Below, piece after piece: positions 1-7,411 of a stretch of 22,215 nucleotides of DNA (the first letter of the stretch is position 1; each line of letters starts with the position of its first letter). The stretch spans positions 14,725 to 36,939 of the forward strand of contig DIKN01000118.1 in NCBI GenBank assembly GCA_002424575.1. Reading direction: 5' to 3'. Under the pieces are notes generated by a model that was not told the origin of the DNA, made no database searches, and saw nothing but the letters and a program-made list of their open reading frames with translations. The DNA is from Acholeplasmataceae bacterium UBA5617 (lineage in GTDB: Bacteria; Bacillota_I; Bacilli_A; Acholeplasmatales; Acholeplasmataceae). Made by a program: the position numbers and the translations under genes.

Positions 1-186
1 TTGCTATTCATCTTACCGATCCCACTTTTCTTGATCAAGTGGATCATTCGTAAGCGCACCGATCAAGTGATAAGTGATCAATTTCAACTGACAACAGGTG
101 AATTGATTGATCTGATATCGATCAAAGGCGTCTTGGTCAATGTCATCACAAAGACCAATGAACGCATTAAAATTAAAACGATTTAA
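1..186 (+). CDS. Hypothetical small membrane-anchored protein, 5' end probably outside the window
   Basis: I do not recognise the family with certainty. The frame is open from base 1, so the TTG at position 1 may be an internal codon and the protein may be longer at its N-terminus. The visible 61 residues start with one hydrophobic segment (about residues 2-15) followed by a basic KWIIRKR stretch, as expected for a membrane segment with a cytoplasmic positive flank. A soluble tail with a TTGELIDLI helix and a short beta-like KGVLVNVITKT segment follows. It ends 12 bases before the DUF2089 gene, whose ribosome site starts at its stop codon, so the two are probably cotranscribed. Similar short tails occur in proteins near YvlB/SHOCT-type genes in Bacillota, but this is only a resemblance. 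Confidence 0.5.
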   Translation: MLFILPIPLFLIKWIIRKRTDQVISDQFQLTTGELIDLISIKGVLVNVITKTNERIKIKTI

Positions 187-198
187 AGGAGAACAGTT

Positions 199-624
199 AT
201 GGATAAATCCCCCAAAGTCAATCCAGTATTGACAACATGCCCCGTCTGCAAACACGAATTACGCGTTGAACGTTTACACTGTGACCACTGTCACACCAAA
301 ATTGAAGGTTCGTTTACACTTTCAAAGTTCAATTACTTAGAAACTGAAAAATTGTACTTCATCGAAATTTTCATTAAGAATCGCGGAAACATTAAAGCGA
401 TTGAAAAAGAAATGAACATCAGTTATCCTACCGTGAAAAAGATGCTTGATGAAGTGATTGTGGGTTTAGGATACTCGATCACAGAAGAAGATGATGTATT
501 CCAAAAAACATCTGAAAAAGAAGAACCAACCCCAAACAAGCAATTTAAAACTTCTATATTAGAAAAGATTGAAAAAGGAGAGTTAAGCGTCACTGAAGCG
601 CTTGAACTCTTGAAGAAGAAATAA
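199..624 (+). CDS. DUF2089 family zinc-ribbon and HTH protein
   Basis: A 141-residue protein with a zinc ribbon at the N-terminus (C14-x2-C17 and C28-x2-C31), then a helix-turn-helix-like region at about residues 50-80 (GNIKAIEKEMNISYPTVKK), and a short leucine-rich tail at about 118-141 (ILEKIEKGELSVTEALELL). This is the layout of DUF2089 proteins, which are presumed DNA-binding regulators of unknown target. The tail resembles the SHOCT-like helical module that opens the next protein, which suggests the two interact or share an oligomerisation mode. The AAAGGAGA ribosome site at 185-192 is 6 bases from the ATG. The gene lies between two short neighbours with gaps of 12 and 19 bases, so one operon is likely. 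Biochemical role is unknown. Confidence 0.8.
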   Translation: MDKSPKVNPVLTTCPVCKHELRVERLHCDHCHTKIEGSFTLSKFNYLETEKLYFIEIFIKNRGNIKAIEKEMNISYPTVKKMLDEVIVGLGYSITEEDDVFQKTSEKEEPTPNKQFKTSILEKIEKGELSVTEALELLKKK

Positions 625-643
625 CCAAGAAGAGGTGAAAACT

Positions 644-1036
644 ATGTCAAAAGATCAATTAAAAGAAGAAAGAATGAAAATATTAGATTTATTAGCGAAA
701 GGTATCATCAAAGCTGATGAAGCTGAAAAATTACTCGCAGCTTTAGAGGGTGGCGAAAGAATTCCTGAAGCACCCGCACTTCCCATCTTTGGTGAAAAGA
801 AGGCTCCCTTCAGAATGCTTAAGATTTTTGTTGATTCGAATGATGGCGATGTCGTCAAAATTCAAATCCCTGTTGAATTTGCCAAGCTTCTCAAAACAGG
901 CAAACTTAACATGAATCTGCACGATGCAGATATCGATATCGACGCTTTACTTCAAATGATTAATTCTGGCGTGATGGGTGAAATCGTCAACGTCGAATCT
1001 GCAGATGGAGATGTCGTACGTATCGTCGTCGAATAG
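644..1036 (+). CDS. SHOCT-like domain protein, partner of the DUF2089 gene
   Basis: A 130-residue protein. I chose ATG 644 over the in-frame GTG at 635 because AGAGGTG (631-637) sits 6 bases upstream of 644 and would overlap the GTG. Residues about 11-36 form a SHOCT-like helix pair (ILDLLAKGIIKADEAEKLL), the module also found at the start of YvlB-type proteins. After a proline-rich linker (about 41-50) come two similar beta segments containing DGDVVKI and DGDVVRI around a helical middle (IDIDALLQMINSG). This pattern is common in small proteins encoded next to DUF2089 genes in Bacillota. No catalytic residues or membrane segments are visible. Function unknown; possibly a cell-envelope-stress-related regulator or scaffold, by association only. 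Confidence 0.7.
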   Translation: MSKDQLKEERMKILDLLAKGIIKADEAEKLLAALEGGERIPEAPALPIFGEKKAPFRMLKIFVDSNDGDVVKIQIPVEFAKLLKTGKLNMNLHDADIDIDALLQMINSGVMGEIVNVESADGDVVRIVVE

Positions 1037-1109
1037 GAATGTGACCATTCAGATCGTTCCTTAGGACGCCATCGGCGTCCTTTGGTCATGTATGGGGTGT
1101 CGATCACCC
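1037..1109 (+). promoter_or_regulatory. Hairpin-rich leader before the ABC exporter pair (terminator or attenuator)
   Basis: Three short inverted repeats are visible in the 88-base gap: GAATG-TGAC-CATTC at 1037-1050, AGGACGCC-ATC-GGCGTCCT at 1063-1081 (perfect 8 bp stem), and GGGTG-TCGAT-CACCC at 1095-1109, directly before the CGGAGA ribosome site at 1110-1116. TGACC (1042-1046) could alternatively pair with GGTCA (1084-1088), enclosing the central hairpin and excluding the first one. The central hairpin is followed only by TTTGG, so it is a weak intrinsic terminator at best. I saw no convincing -35/-10 pair here. The arrangement may be an attenuator for the exporter, or just the terminator of the upstream operon. 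Confidence 0.45.
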
Positions 1110-1124
1110 GCGGAGAATAAGCAT

Positions 1125-2897
1125 ATGCTACTTAGTAAAAACTTTAGGAAGTATTACATCACGTATGGTCTATATTTCATTGTAGGTATTGCCGTACTGA
1201 TTGCTGTTGACTGGTTCCAATTGGATGTTCCCAAACTCGTTGGTGGCATCATCGATAACTTGAAATCTGTTTCACCCAATGCGCAACAAATTGAGCAAGA
1301 CATCCTCCATATCGCTATTTTAGCCCTATCCATTACGCTAGGGCGTTTCTTATGGCGCTATACCATTTTTGGAGCATCAAGACGGATTGAATTTGAGCTT
1401 CGAAATGTGATGTTTGGTCATGCGACCAAACTTTCACAAAGCTTCTATAGTCAAGAAAAAGTCGGTGGATTGATGACGTATTTCATCAATGACTTAGAAG
1501 CGGTTCGTATGTCATTTGGTCCTGGTATTTTGATGCTGATTGATGGTTTGATGTTGGGTGGATTTGCCCTCTACCGTATGGCAGCACTCAACCTCAAATT
1601 GACGATCTATGCAGCTATACCGATGACATTTTTGACGGTTGCTTTAGTGTTCATACGAAAGACGATTTCAAAGCATTTTAAATCCCGTCAAGAATCGGTT
1701 GAAAAATTATCGGATTTCACCCAAGAAAATTTCTCGGGAATTACGGTGATCAAAGCATTTGTGCGTGAGATGAAAGAAGCGATGCTCTTTAGAACGAGAA
1801 ACCTTGATTTATACGATAAAAACATCAAGTTCATGAAGTACATCATCATCATCAATATTGCGATAGGTATCGCATTAAACCTTGTCATATTGGTCATTAT
1901 TATCTTAGGGTCTTTGCTTGTGATCAACCATCAAGAAGTAGGACTCACATCAGGACAACTCACCGAATACTTAGGTTATTTCTTTACGCTCATTTGGCCA
2001 ACGATGGCACTTGCACAGTTTATTAACATTCAAAGCCAAGCCAAAGCATCTGCTGAACGTATCGAAAAATTCTTAAATCAAACCATCGACATCAAGGATG
2101 ATTCAGATGCACTTGAAATCCTCGATTTAAAGGGTTCTTTGAAAGTCGAACATTTAACATTCAAATATCCCGATGGAGACTCACCTGTATTAAAGGATGT
2201 ATCATTTGACATTAAAGCTGGTGAGATGGTGGGTATTTTGGGTCGCACCGGTAGTGGAAAATCAAGTCTTGTCGATCTTTTCTTAAGAACGTATAATTTA
2301 GAACCCGGCATGATCTATTTGGATGGATACGACATCATGAAACTCTCGATCCGATCGGTGAGACATGCGATGGGTTATGTTCCTCAAGATAATTTCCTGT
2401 TTTCAGATACAATCATCAATAATATCGGTTTTGCTCTCGACCAACCAAAGGAAGAAGATGTCGTTGAATCTGCAAAACTTGCGGATGTCTACGACAACAT
2501 CGTTGAATTTAAAGATGGATTTATGACGATGCTGGGTGAACGGGGTGTCACCGTCTCAGGTGGTCAAAAACAACGCATTTCAATCGCTCGTGCCCTTACA
2601 AAAAACCCCGAAATACTAATCCTTGATGATTCGGTTTCAGCGGTCGATACAAAGACTGAAGAAGCGATTATTAAAAACTTGCATCGCATTAGAAAAGGTC
2701 GAACAACCATCTTTATTGCACACCGCATTTCAACGGTCAAACGAATGGATAAGATTATACTTCTCGACCACGGTCAAGTGGTTGCCATCGGCAATCATAA
2801 GGAACTGATGAAGACATCACCCCTCTATCAGGATATGGTGAAGCGTCAAACACTTGAAAATCTTGTGCAAGGAGGTGCCATCCATGAAGGACTTTAA
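1125..2897 (+). CDS. Heterodimeric ABC exporter subunit with degenerate ATP site (BmrC/YheI-like)
   Basis: A 590-residue half-transporter: six predicted membrane helices in about residues 10-310, then a nucleotide-binding domain. Walker A is GRTGSGKSS at 373-381, the signature is canonical VSGGQ at 477-481, and Walker B reads LILDDS with D502 where the catalytic glutamate is expected. An Asp at that place with SVSAVD after it is typical of the non-catalytic subunit in heterodimeric exporters such as BmrC, LmrC and TM287. The start at 1125 is preferred over ATG 1092 because CGGAGA at 1111-1116 lies 8 bases upstream and the added 11 residues look unrelated to the family. The partner gene overlaps by 14 bases. 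Likely substrates are hydrophobic compounds or drugs; the actual substrate cannot be read from sequence. Confidence 0.92.
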   Translation: MLLSKNFRKYYITYGLYFIVGIAVLIAVDWFQLDVPKLVGGIIDNLKSVSPNAQQIEQDILHIAILALSITLGRFLWRYTIFGASRRIEFELRNVMFGHATKLSQSFYSQEKVGGLMTYFINDLEAVRMSFGPGILMLIDGLMLGGFALYRMAALNLKLTIYAAIPMTFLTVALVFIRKTISKHFKSRQESVEKLSDFTQENFSGITVIKAFVREMKEAMLFRTRNLDLYDKNIKFMKYIIIINIAIGIALNLVILVIIILGSLLVINHQEVGLTSGQLTEYLGYFFTLIWPTMALAQFINIQSQAKASAERIEKFLNQTIDIKDDSDALEILDLKGSLKVEHLTFKYPDGDSPVLKDVSFDIKAGEMVGILGRTGSGKSSLVDLFLRTYNLEPGMIYLDGYDIMKLSIRSVRHAMGYVPQDNFLFSDTIINNIGFALDQPKEEDVVESAKLADVYDNIVEFKDGFMTMLGERGVTVSGGQKQRISIARALTKNPEILILDDSVSAVDTKTEEAIIKNLHRIRKGRTTIFIAHRISTVKRMDKIILLDHGQVVAIGNHKELMKTSPLYQDMVKRQTLENLVQGGAIHEGL

Positions 2898-4677
2898 GGA
2901 TAACACCCGGGAGCGCAGTGATAAAGAGGTTATCAGACGCTTACTGTCATATGCAAAACCGTATAAAAAAGAATTTGTATGGATCATCATCATGATGATC
3001 ATCTCGCTCGGTATTCAACTCTTACCACCACTTTTGATCGGTTTAACGGTTGATACGGTGGCTGATCAAACACTGAGCAGTGCCGAAAAAATTCAATTTA
3101 TTGTTTATCTTTCGATCTTCTTTGTTGTCATTTTAGCCATCGCTAATTTCGTCAGCTATCTGCAAGGTATCATGCTTCAAAAAGTCGGACAAAAGACGGT
3201 TGTTTCACTGCGCGATGAAGTGTTTAACCATATTGAGCATTTATCGATTGGTCAGATCAACCAAGTGCCTGTCGGTAAATTGGTCACCCGTGTTGTAAAT
3301 GATACGAATACCATCAGTGAAATGTACACCAACGTCCTTGTCAACCTGGTTCGTAATGTGATCTATCTTTTCGCTATCGTCATTGTGATATTCATCATCA
3401 ACTGGAAGATTTCAATCTTTGTCATGTTGACAGTACCCCTTGTATTTTTAGCGACATACGTGTTTAGAAAATTCTCACGCGCATCCTACCGTCGCGTTCG
3501 TCAAGGTGTTTCTGAAGTCAACGCCTTTCTATCTGAAAACTTATCGGGGATGAAGGTGACTCAAATCTTTAACCAAGAAGATAAGAAACGCAATGAGTTT
3601 AAAGGATATAGTTTAAAACTTAGAAACAGCTATCTCCAAGAAATTTTGGTCTTTGGTATTTACCGCCCCATCGTTTACTTAATCTCAATGGCTGGTGCAC
3701 TCCTTGTGCTTTATGTAGGTTATCAAGAAGTTTTAGCAGGTATCATCACCGCAGGTATTCTATATTCATACTACGCATATGTTGGTGATTTCTTCGAACC
3801 CATTCAACAGCTCGCTGAACAGTTTAATACCCTTCAAAATGCCTTCGCATCGGCTGAAAAAGTCTTTGACGTCTTGGACACAAAACCAGATATTAAAGAC
3901 GAAGAAGATGCGATTGAACTTCCAACATTTTCGGGTCAAATCGAGTTTAAAGATGTGTGGTTTTCCTATATTCAGGATGAATGGGTGTTAAAAGGCATAT
4001 CCTTCAAAGTTGAACCAGGCGACACCGTCGCTTTCGTGGGTGCAACCGGTTCAGGTAAAACGACCATTCTCAGTTTAATTGTTCGAAATTACGAGATTCA
4101 AAAAGGACAAATCTTGATTGATGGCATTGATATTAAAAAGATTAAGCGCTCATCCTTAAGACGTCATATCGGACAAATGCTTCAAGATGTCTTCTTGTTT
4201 TCGGGAACCATCTTAGAAAATATTACACTGCGCGATGATGTCATCAAAGAAGAGGATGTCATTCATGCTTCAGAATATGTCGGTGCAAATACGTTTATTG
4301 ACCAATTGCCGGATCGTTATAACCATGTTGTCTTAGAAAGAGGAAATAACTTTTCAGCAGGTCAACGTCAATTAATCAGTTTTGCTCGAGCACTCGTCTA
4401 TAAACCATCACTGATGATCTTAGATGAAGCAACTGCAAATATCGACAGTGAAACCGAAGCTTTGATCCAAGAATCCCTTGAAAAAATGATGAATATCTCC
4501 ACGATGCTCATCGTCGCTCACCGTCTATCAACCATACAACATGCTGATAAGATCATCGTGATGCAAAAGGGTGAAATCAAAGAGGAAGGGAACCATCAAG
4601 CGTTGCTAAAACTGGGTGGACTCTATTACAATTTATATCAACTACAATACGAAGAAAAGGAAACAAGTCCTGCATAA
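2884..4677 (+). CDS. Heterodimeric ABC exporter subunit with catalytic ATP site (BmrD/YheH-like)
   Basis: A 597-residue half-transporter with a membrane domain in about residues 20-330 and a nucleotide-binding domain after it. Walker A is GATGSGKT at 386-393. Walker B has the normal LDEA with E515, but the signature reads FSAGQ (490-494) in place of LSGGQ. This is the mirror image of the preceding gene: its Asp-type Walker B and this altered signature would face each other in one dead composite site, while the other site stays canonical. ATG 2884 is chosen over 2854 because a very strong AAGGAGGTG (2869-2877) stands 6 bases before it. The gene starts inside the end of its partner, consistent with coupled translation and 1:1 assembly. 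Confidence 0.93.
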   Translation: MKDFKDNTRERSDKEVIRRLLSYAKPYKKEFVWIIIMMIISLGIQLLPPLLIGLTVDTVADQTLSSAEKIQFIVYLSIFFVVILAIANFVSYLQGIMLQKVGQKTVVSLRDEVFNHIEHLSIGQINQVPVGKLVTRVVNDTNTISEMYTNVLVNLVRNVIYLFAIVIVIFIINWKISIFVMLTVPLVFLATYVFRKFSRASYRRVRQGVSEVNAFLSENLSGMKVTQIFNQEDKKRNEFKGYSLKLRNSYLQEILVFGIYRPIVYLISMAGALLVLYVGYQEVLAGIITAGILYSYYAYVGDFFEPIQQLAEQFNTLQNAFASAEKVFDVLDTKPDIKDEEDAIELPTFSGQIEFKDVWFSYIQDEWVLKGISFKVEPGDTVAFVGATGSGKTTILSLIVRNYEIQKGQILIDGIDIKKIKRSSLRRHIGQMLQDVFLFSGTILENITLRDDVIKEEDVIHASEYVGANTFIDQLPDRYNHVVLERGNNFSAGQRQLISFARALVYKPSLMILDEATANIDSETEALIQESLEKMMNISTMLIVAHRLSTIQHADKIIVMQKGEIKEEGNHQALLKLGGLYYNLYQLQYEEKETSPA

Positions 4678-4689
4678 GGGCTTGTTTTT
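4661..4689 (+). terminator. Intrinsic terminator of the ABC exporter operon
   Basis: AAACAAGTCC (4661-4670) pairs with GGGCTTGTTT (4678-4687) as a 10 bp stem with one T-G wobble, loop TGCATAA, followed by a T run to 4689. The stop codon TAA (4675-4677) lies in the loop, so the terminator overlaps the coding end. Confidence 0.88.
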
Positions 4690-4693
4690 CTTC

Positions 4694-4722
4694 GTGACAT
4701 ATCTGCGCATTTACGATACAAT
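4694..4722 (+). promoter_or_regulatory. Promoter of the aldo/keto reductase gene
   Basis: GTGACA (4694-4699) and TACAAT (4717-4722) with a 17-base spacer, each 5 of 6 to the sigma-A consensus. It lies directly after the preceding terminator and 24 bases before the start codon, with AGAAGGAG at 4731-4738. Confidence 0.75.
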
Positions 4723-4745
4723 AGGAATAGAGAAGGAGTGGAAAT

Positions 4746-5744
4746 ATGTTTATTGCAGATCCAAAACGGTACGAAAAAATGATTTATCGTCGTGCGGGTA
4801 AAACAGGATTAAAATTACCCGTGTTATCCTTTGGTTTATGGCAAAACTTTGGTGCTGATAATGACTATGAAACCTGCAAAGCGATGATTTATACAGCATT
4901 TAACAACGGCATTATCCATTTTGATTTAGCCAATAATTATGGACCTCCCCCGGGGTATGCTGAAGAGATGTTTGGGAAAATCCTCAAGGATGGGTTGATC
5001 GCTTATCGTGATGAACTGATCATCTCAACAAAAGCTGGTTACTATATGTGGCCAGGACCCTATGGTGATTTCGGTTCACGCAAATATTTAATGGCTTCCC
5101 TCGATCAATCTTTAAAGCGGATGGGTCTTGATTATGTCGATATTTTCTATCATCATCGTTTTGATTATGAGACATCGCTGGAAGAAACGATGCTTGCACT
5201 CCGTGACATCGTATTACAAGGCAAAGCTGTATATGTTGGACTATCCAATTATAACAGCGATCAGCTCAGAAGAGCCCATCGGATTTTAGACGATCTCCAC
5301 GTGCCCTACGTGATCACTCAACCATCTTATAGCATGTTGAATCGTTGGTTGGAAAAAGATGGTTTACTTGAGACACAGGATGAACTCGGTGTGGGAACGA
5401 TATGCTTTTCTGCACTTGCTCAAGGGAAATTATCCAATAAATACATCGCCGGTATTCCCGATGACTCGCGCGCAAAAAAGGCTCACTCCATGTGGCTCAA
5501 AGAAAAAGACATTACACCTGCACTTCAAGATATGCTTAAAAAACTCGATGTTGTTGCAAACAAACGAGGTCAAACGATTGCACAAATGGCACTCGCTTGG
5601 GTACTGCGTAACCCCAAGATGACATCGACTTTAATTTCAACATCAAAGATGGTTCAACTTGAAGAGAATTTAAAGACACTCGAGCATCTTTCATTTACGG
5701 ATGAAGAACTGAAGACGATTGATCAGATTTTAGCAACACTTTAA
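4746..5744 (+). CDS. yghZ: Aldo/keto reductase, YghZ (L-glyceraldehyde 3-phosphate reductase) type
   Basis: A 332-residue NADPH-dependent aldo/keto reductase with a TIM barrel fold. The sequence follows the YghZ subgroup closely: the opening ADPKRYEKMIYRRAGKTGL, FDLANNYGPPPG, STKAGYYMWPGPYG with GSRKYL, and DIFYHHRFD. The catalytic tetrad is visible as D60, Y65, K96 and H137 (H136 is the alternative). The C-terminal cofactor-binding segment (STLISTSKMVQLEENLKTL) is present and length is normal for the group. E. coli YghZ reduces L-glyceraldehyde 3-phosphate and methylglyoxal, so an aldehyde detoxification role is likely here, though the true substrate is inferred. The gene is monocistronic between its own promoter and terminator. 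Confidence 0.92.
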   Translation: MFIADPKRYEKMIYRRAGKTGLKLPVLSFGLWQNFGADNDYETCKAMIYTAFNNGIIHFDLANNYGPPPGYAEEMFGKILKDGLIAYRDELIISTKAGYYMWPGPYGDFGSRKYLMASLDQSLKRMGLDYVDIFYHHRFDYETSLEETMLALRDIVLQGKAVYVGLSNYNSDQLRRAHRILDDLHVPYVITQPSYSMLNRWLEKDGLLETQDELGVGTICFSALAQGKLSNKYIAGIPDDSRAKKAHSMWLKEKDITPALQDMLKKLDVVANKRGQTIAQMALAWVLRNPKMTSTLISTSKMVQLEENLKTLEHLSFTDEELKTIDQILATL

Positions 5745-5745
5745 C

Positions 5746-5774
5746 TCCAGTCACTGACTGGATTTAATTTTTTT
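5746..5774 (+). terminator. Intrinsic terminator after the aldo/keto reductase gene
   Basis: TCCAGTC-ACT-GACTGGA (5746-5762), a 7 bp perfect stem two bases after the stop codon, followed by TTTAA and a run of seven T. Confidence 0.85.
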
Positions 5775-5779
5775 AAGTG

Positions 5780-5808
5780 TTGACATCTCGGTAGCATAGT
5801 GTTATACT
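5780..5808 (+). promoter_or_regulatory. Near-consensus promoter of the ZIP/DtxR operon
   Basis: TTGACA (5780-5785) and TATACT (5803-5808) with a 17-base spacer. It is the strongest promoter match in the window, apart from the secG promoter of similar quality. Transcription would start near 5815, immediately before the palindrome at 5818-5835. Confidence 0.88.
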
Positions 5809-5817
5809 GAAAACGGA

Positions 5818-5835
5818 TTTAAGGTTAGCCTTAAA
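5818..5835 (+). promoter_or_regulatory. DtxR/MntR-family operator
   Basis: TTTAAGGTTAGCCTTAAA: two perfect 7-base arms (TTTAAGG and CCTTAAA) around TTAG. The core AGGTTAGCCT matches the known DtxR/IdeR/MntR-type box. It covers roughly the first 20 transcribed bases, so metal-bound repressor would block initiation or clearance. A DtxR-family gene is the second gene of the same operon, which points to autoregulation. Confidence 0.82.
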
Positions 5836-5852
5836 AAAAGGAGTATACGTCT

Positions 5853-6677
5853 ATGCTGATATGGTTTATGGGTCAAGAAGTTTGGGTACAAGCATTGATT
5901 GGCACAATCTTTACATGGGGGATGACCGCACTCGGTGCTGCACTCGTCTTCTTTTTCAAAAATATTGATCGCGATATTTTCAACCTGATGTTAGGTTTCG
6001 CATCCGGTGTGATGATTGCTGCTTCGTTTTGGAGCCTCTTAGCTCCAGCGATTGAGATGGCGATTGAACAGGGTGCCATCGCGTGGATTGTGGTTGCGAT
6101 TGGTTTTGGATTAGGTGGGGTTTTCTTATATCTTGCCGATAAAATTGTTCCTCACGTTCACTTTGGGTTCAACCACACCAAAGAAGGTTTACCAACCAAA
6201 TTAAAGAGAAATATATTGCTTGTTTTTTCGATTACACTGCATAACATCCCTGAAGGTTTAGCGGTTGGTGTCGCATTTGGTGCGATTCAGTATCTCACCG
6301 GAGATCTCACTGCAGCAACACTTTCTGCGATAGGTCTTGCCATCGGGATTGGGATTCAAAACTTCCCTGAAGGTGCAGCTGTTTCGATTCCGCTTCGCTC
6401 TGAAGGTGTTAGTCGTCGAAAAGCCTTTTTTATGGGCCAAGCATCAGGTTTAGTTGAACCGGTTGCTGCAATACTCGGTGCAATTTTAGTGACACAAGTT
6501 TCACAAATTCTACCCTATGCACTCGCTTTCGCTGCAGGCGCAATGATCTATGTCGTTGTTGAAGAGCTTATACCCGAAGCCCAACAGAAGCAAACGCCTA
6601 AAGGTGCACACTACGCAACATTCGGTGTCATGGTTGGCTTTATTATCATGATGATCCTAGACGTCGCTTTAGGATAA
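5853..6677 (+). CDS. ZIP family divalent metal transporter, GufA-like subgroup
   Basis: A 274-residue membrane protein with about eight hydrophobic segments. The metal-site motifs of ZIP proteins are clear: HNIPEG at 130-135 in the fourth helix and QNFPEG at 169-174 in the fifth. Gln in place of the first His of the fifth-helix motif is usual in the GufA-type subgroup. A hydrophilic loop (about 100-118, HVHFGFNHTKEG) carries histidines and lies between helices three and four. ZIP proteins import Zn, Mn or Fe down a gradient into the cytoplasm. The operator before the gene and the Mn-type ligand set of the downstream regulator suggest manganese uptake, with zinc or iron as alternatives. AAGGAG (5838-5843) is 9 bases before the ATG. 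Confidence 0.9.
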   Translation: MLIWFMGQEVWVQALIGTIFTWGMTALGAALVFFFKNIDRDIFNLMLGFASGVMIAASFWSLLAPAIEMAIEQGAIAWIVVAIGFGLGGVFLYLADKIVPHVHFGFNHTKEGLPTKLKRNILLVFSITLHNIPEGLAVGVAFGAIQYLTGDLTAATLSAIGLAIGIGIQNFPEGAAVSIPLRSEGVSRRKAFFMGQASGLVEPVAAILGAILVTQVSQILPYALAFAAGAMIYVVVEELIPEAQQKQTPKGAHYATFGVMVGFIIMMILDVALG

Positions 6678-6693
6678 TAAAGGAGATGGTCGC

Positions 6694-7353
6694 ATGAATC
6701 GCGCAGAAGAGGATTATATAAAAACGATTTATGAATTGACGGTTGAAAAAAAACAACCGATGATCAAGTCCAATGAGATCGCTGATCGCTTCGGTTTTAC
6801 CGATCAAAGCGTCAATGAAATGATCAAAAAGCTTGAGACAAAACATCTCGTATCCTTTATTCCATACAAAGGAATCTCACTGACCAAAAAAGGAAAAGAT
6901 GTTGCGATCCGTATGATTCGTTCACACCGAATTTGGGAAGTTTTTTTAACAGAAAAGCTTGGATTTTCATGGGAAAATGTTCATGAAGATGCTGAAATGT
7001 TGGAACATGCTACAAGTCCAACAGTGTTAGAAAAACTTTATCATTACTTAGGGGAACCCGCTTACTGCCAACACGGTAATCCAATTCCTCCATTGAACGG
7101 TCATATGGAAGATGCTATTGCACTCTCACTTGCTGAAGTTTCATCTGGCGATCAATTTGAGCTTTACCGTGTCCTTGATCATCGCGAACTGCTCACGTAT
7201 TTAAATACGCAAGATATCAAACTCCACGATCGCTTTTTTGTGGTTGAAAGAGATATCTTTAATGGTTTGATCAAACTTAAAAAGAATGATCAAAACATAA
7301 CGCTTACCTTAAAAACTGCAGCCATGTTGTTTGGGAAAATCATCAATTCATAA
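6694..7353 (+). CDS. DtxR/MntR-family metal-dependent repressor
   Basis: A 219-residue three-domain regulator: winged helix (about 1-65), dimerisation and metal-binding domain (about 66-140, ending in the typical GNPIP stretch), and a C-terminal FeoA/SH3-like domain (about 150-219). By alignment from memory to MntR and DtxR, the primary metal ligands are D7, E101, E104 and H105. This matches D8/E99/E102/H103 of MntR and not the Met/Cys pair (M10/C102) of iron-sensing DtxR/IdeR. The ancillary-site residues H78, E82 and H97 are also kept. MntR's E11 is K10 here, so the binuclear Mn site of the short MntR form is not fully conserved, as in other three-domain Mn regulators. It starts 16 bases after the ZIP gene with AAGGAG at 6680-6685. 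Confidence 0.9.
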   Translation: MNRAEEDYIKTIYELTVEKKQPMIKSNEIADRFGFTDQSVNEMIKKLETKHLVSFIPYKGISLTKKGKDVAIRMIRSHRIWEVFLTEKLGFSWENVHEDAEMLEHATSPTVLEKLYHYLGEPAYCQHGNPIPPLNGHMEDAIALSLAEVSSGDQFELYRVLDHRELLTYLNTQDIKLHDRFFVVERDIFNGLIKLKKNDQNITLTLKTAAMLFGKIINS

Positions 7354-7373
7354 ACACCATTGAGGTGTTTTTT
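7352..7373 (+). terminator. Intrinsic terminator of the ZIP/DtxR operon
   Basis: AAACACC-ATTGA-GGTGTTT (7352-7370), a 7 bp perfect stem followed by further T residues to 7373. The 5' arm begins within the stop codon of the repressor gene. Confidence 0.82.
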
Positions 7374-7411
7374 GATGGATAGATAGAACAACATGAAAAG
7401 GAGATGACATC

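Noticed and set aside
13..255. Minus-strand open frame of 80 codons across the first gene
   Set aside because: It lies antisense to two plus-strand frames with ribosome-site support, has no family features and no ribosome site; likely a shadow.
1092..1124. ATG 1092 as start of the first ABC exporter subunit
   Set aside because: The extra 11 residues include no family-like sequence and the start lies in a hairpin; ATG 1125 has a proper ribosome site.
7374..7411. Possible Mg2+ riboswitch (M-box or mgtE leader) before mgtE
   Set aside because: Only 38 bases lie between the preceding terminator and the start codon, too short for a known Mg riboswitch.
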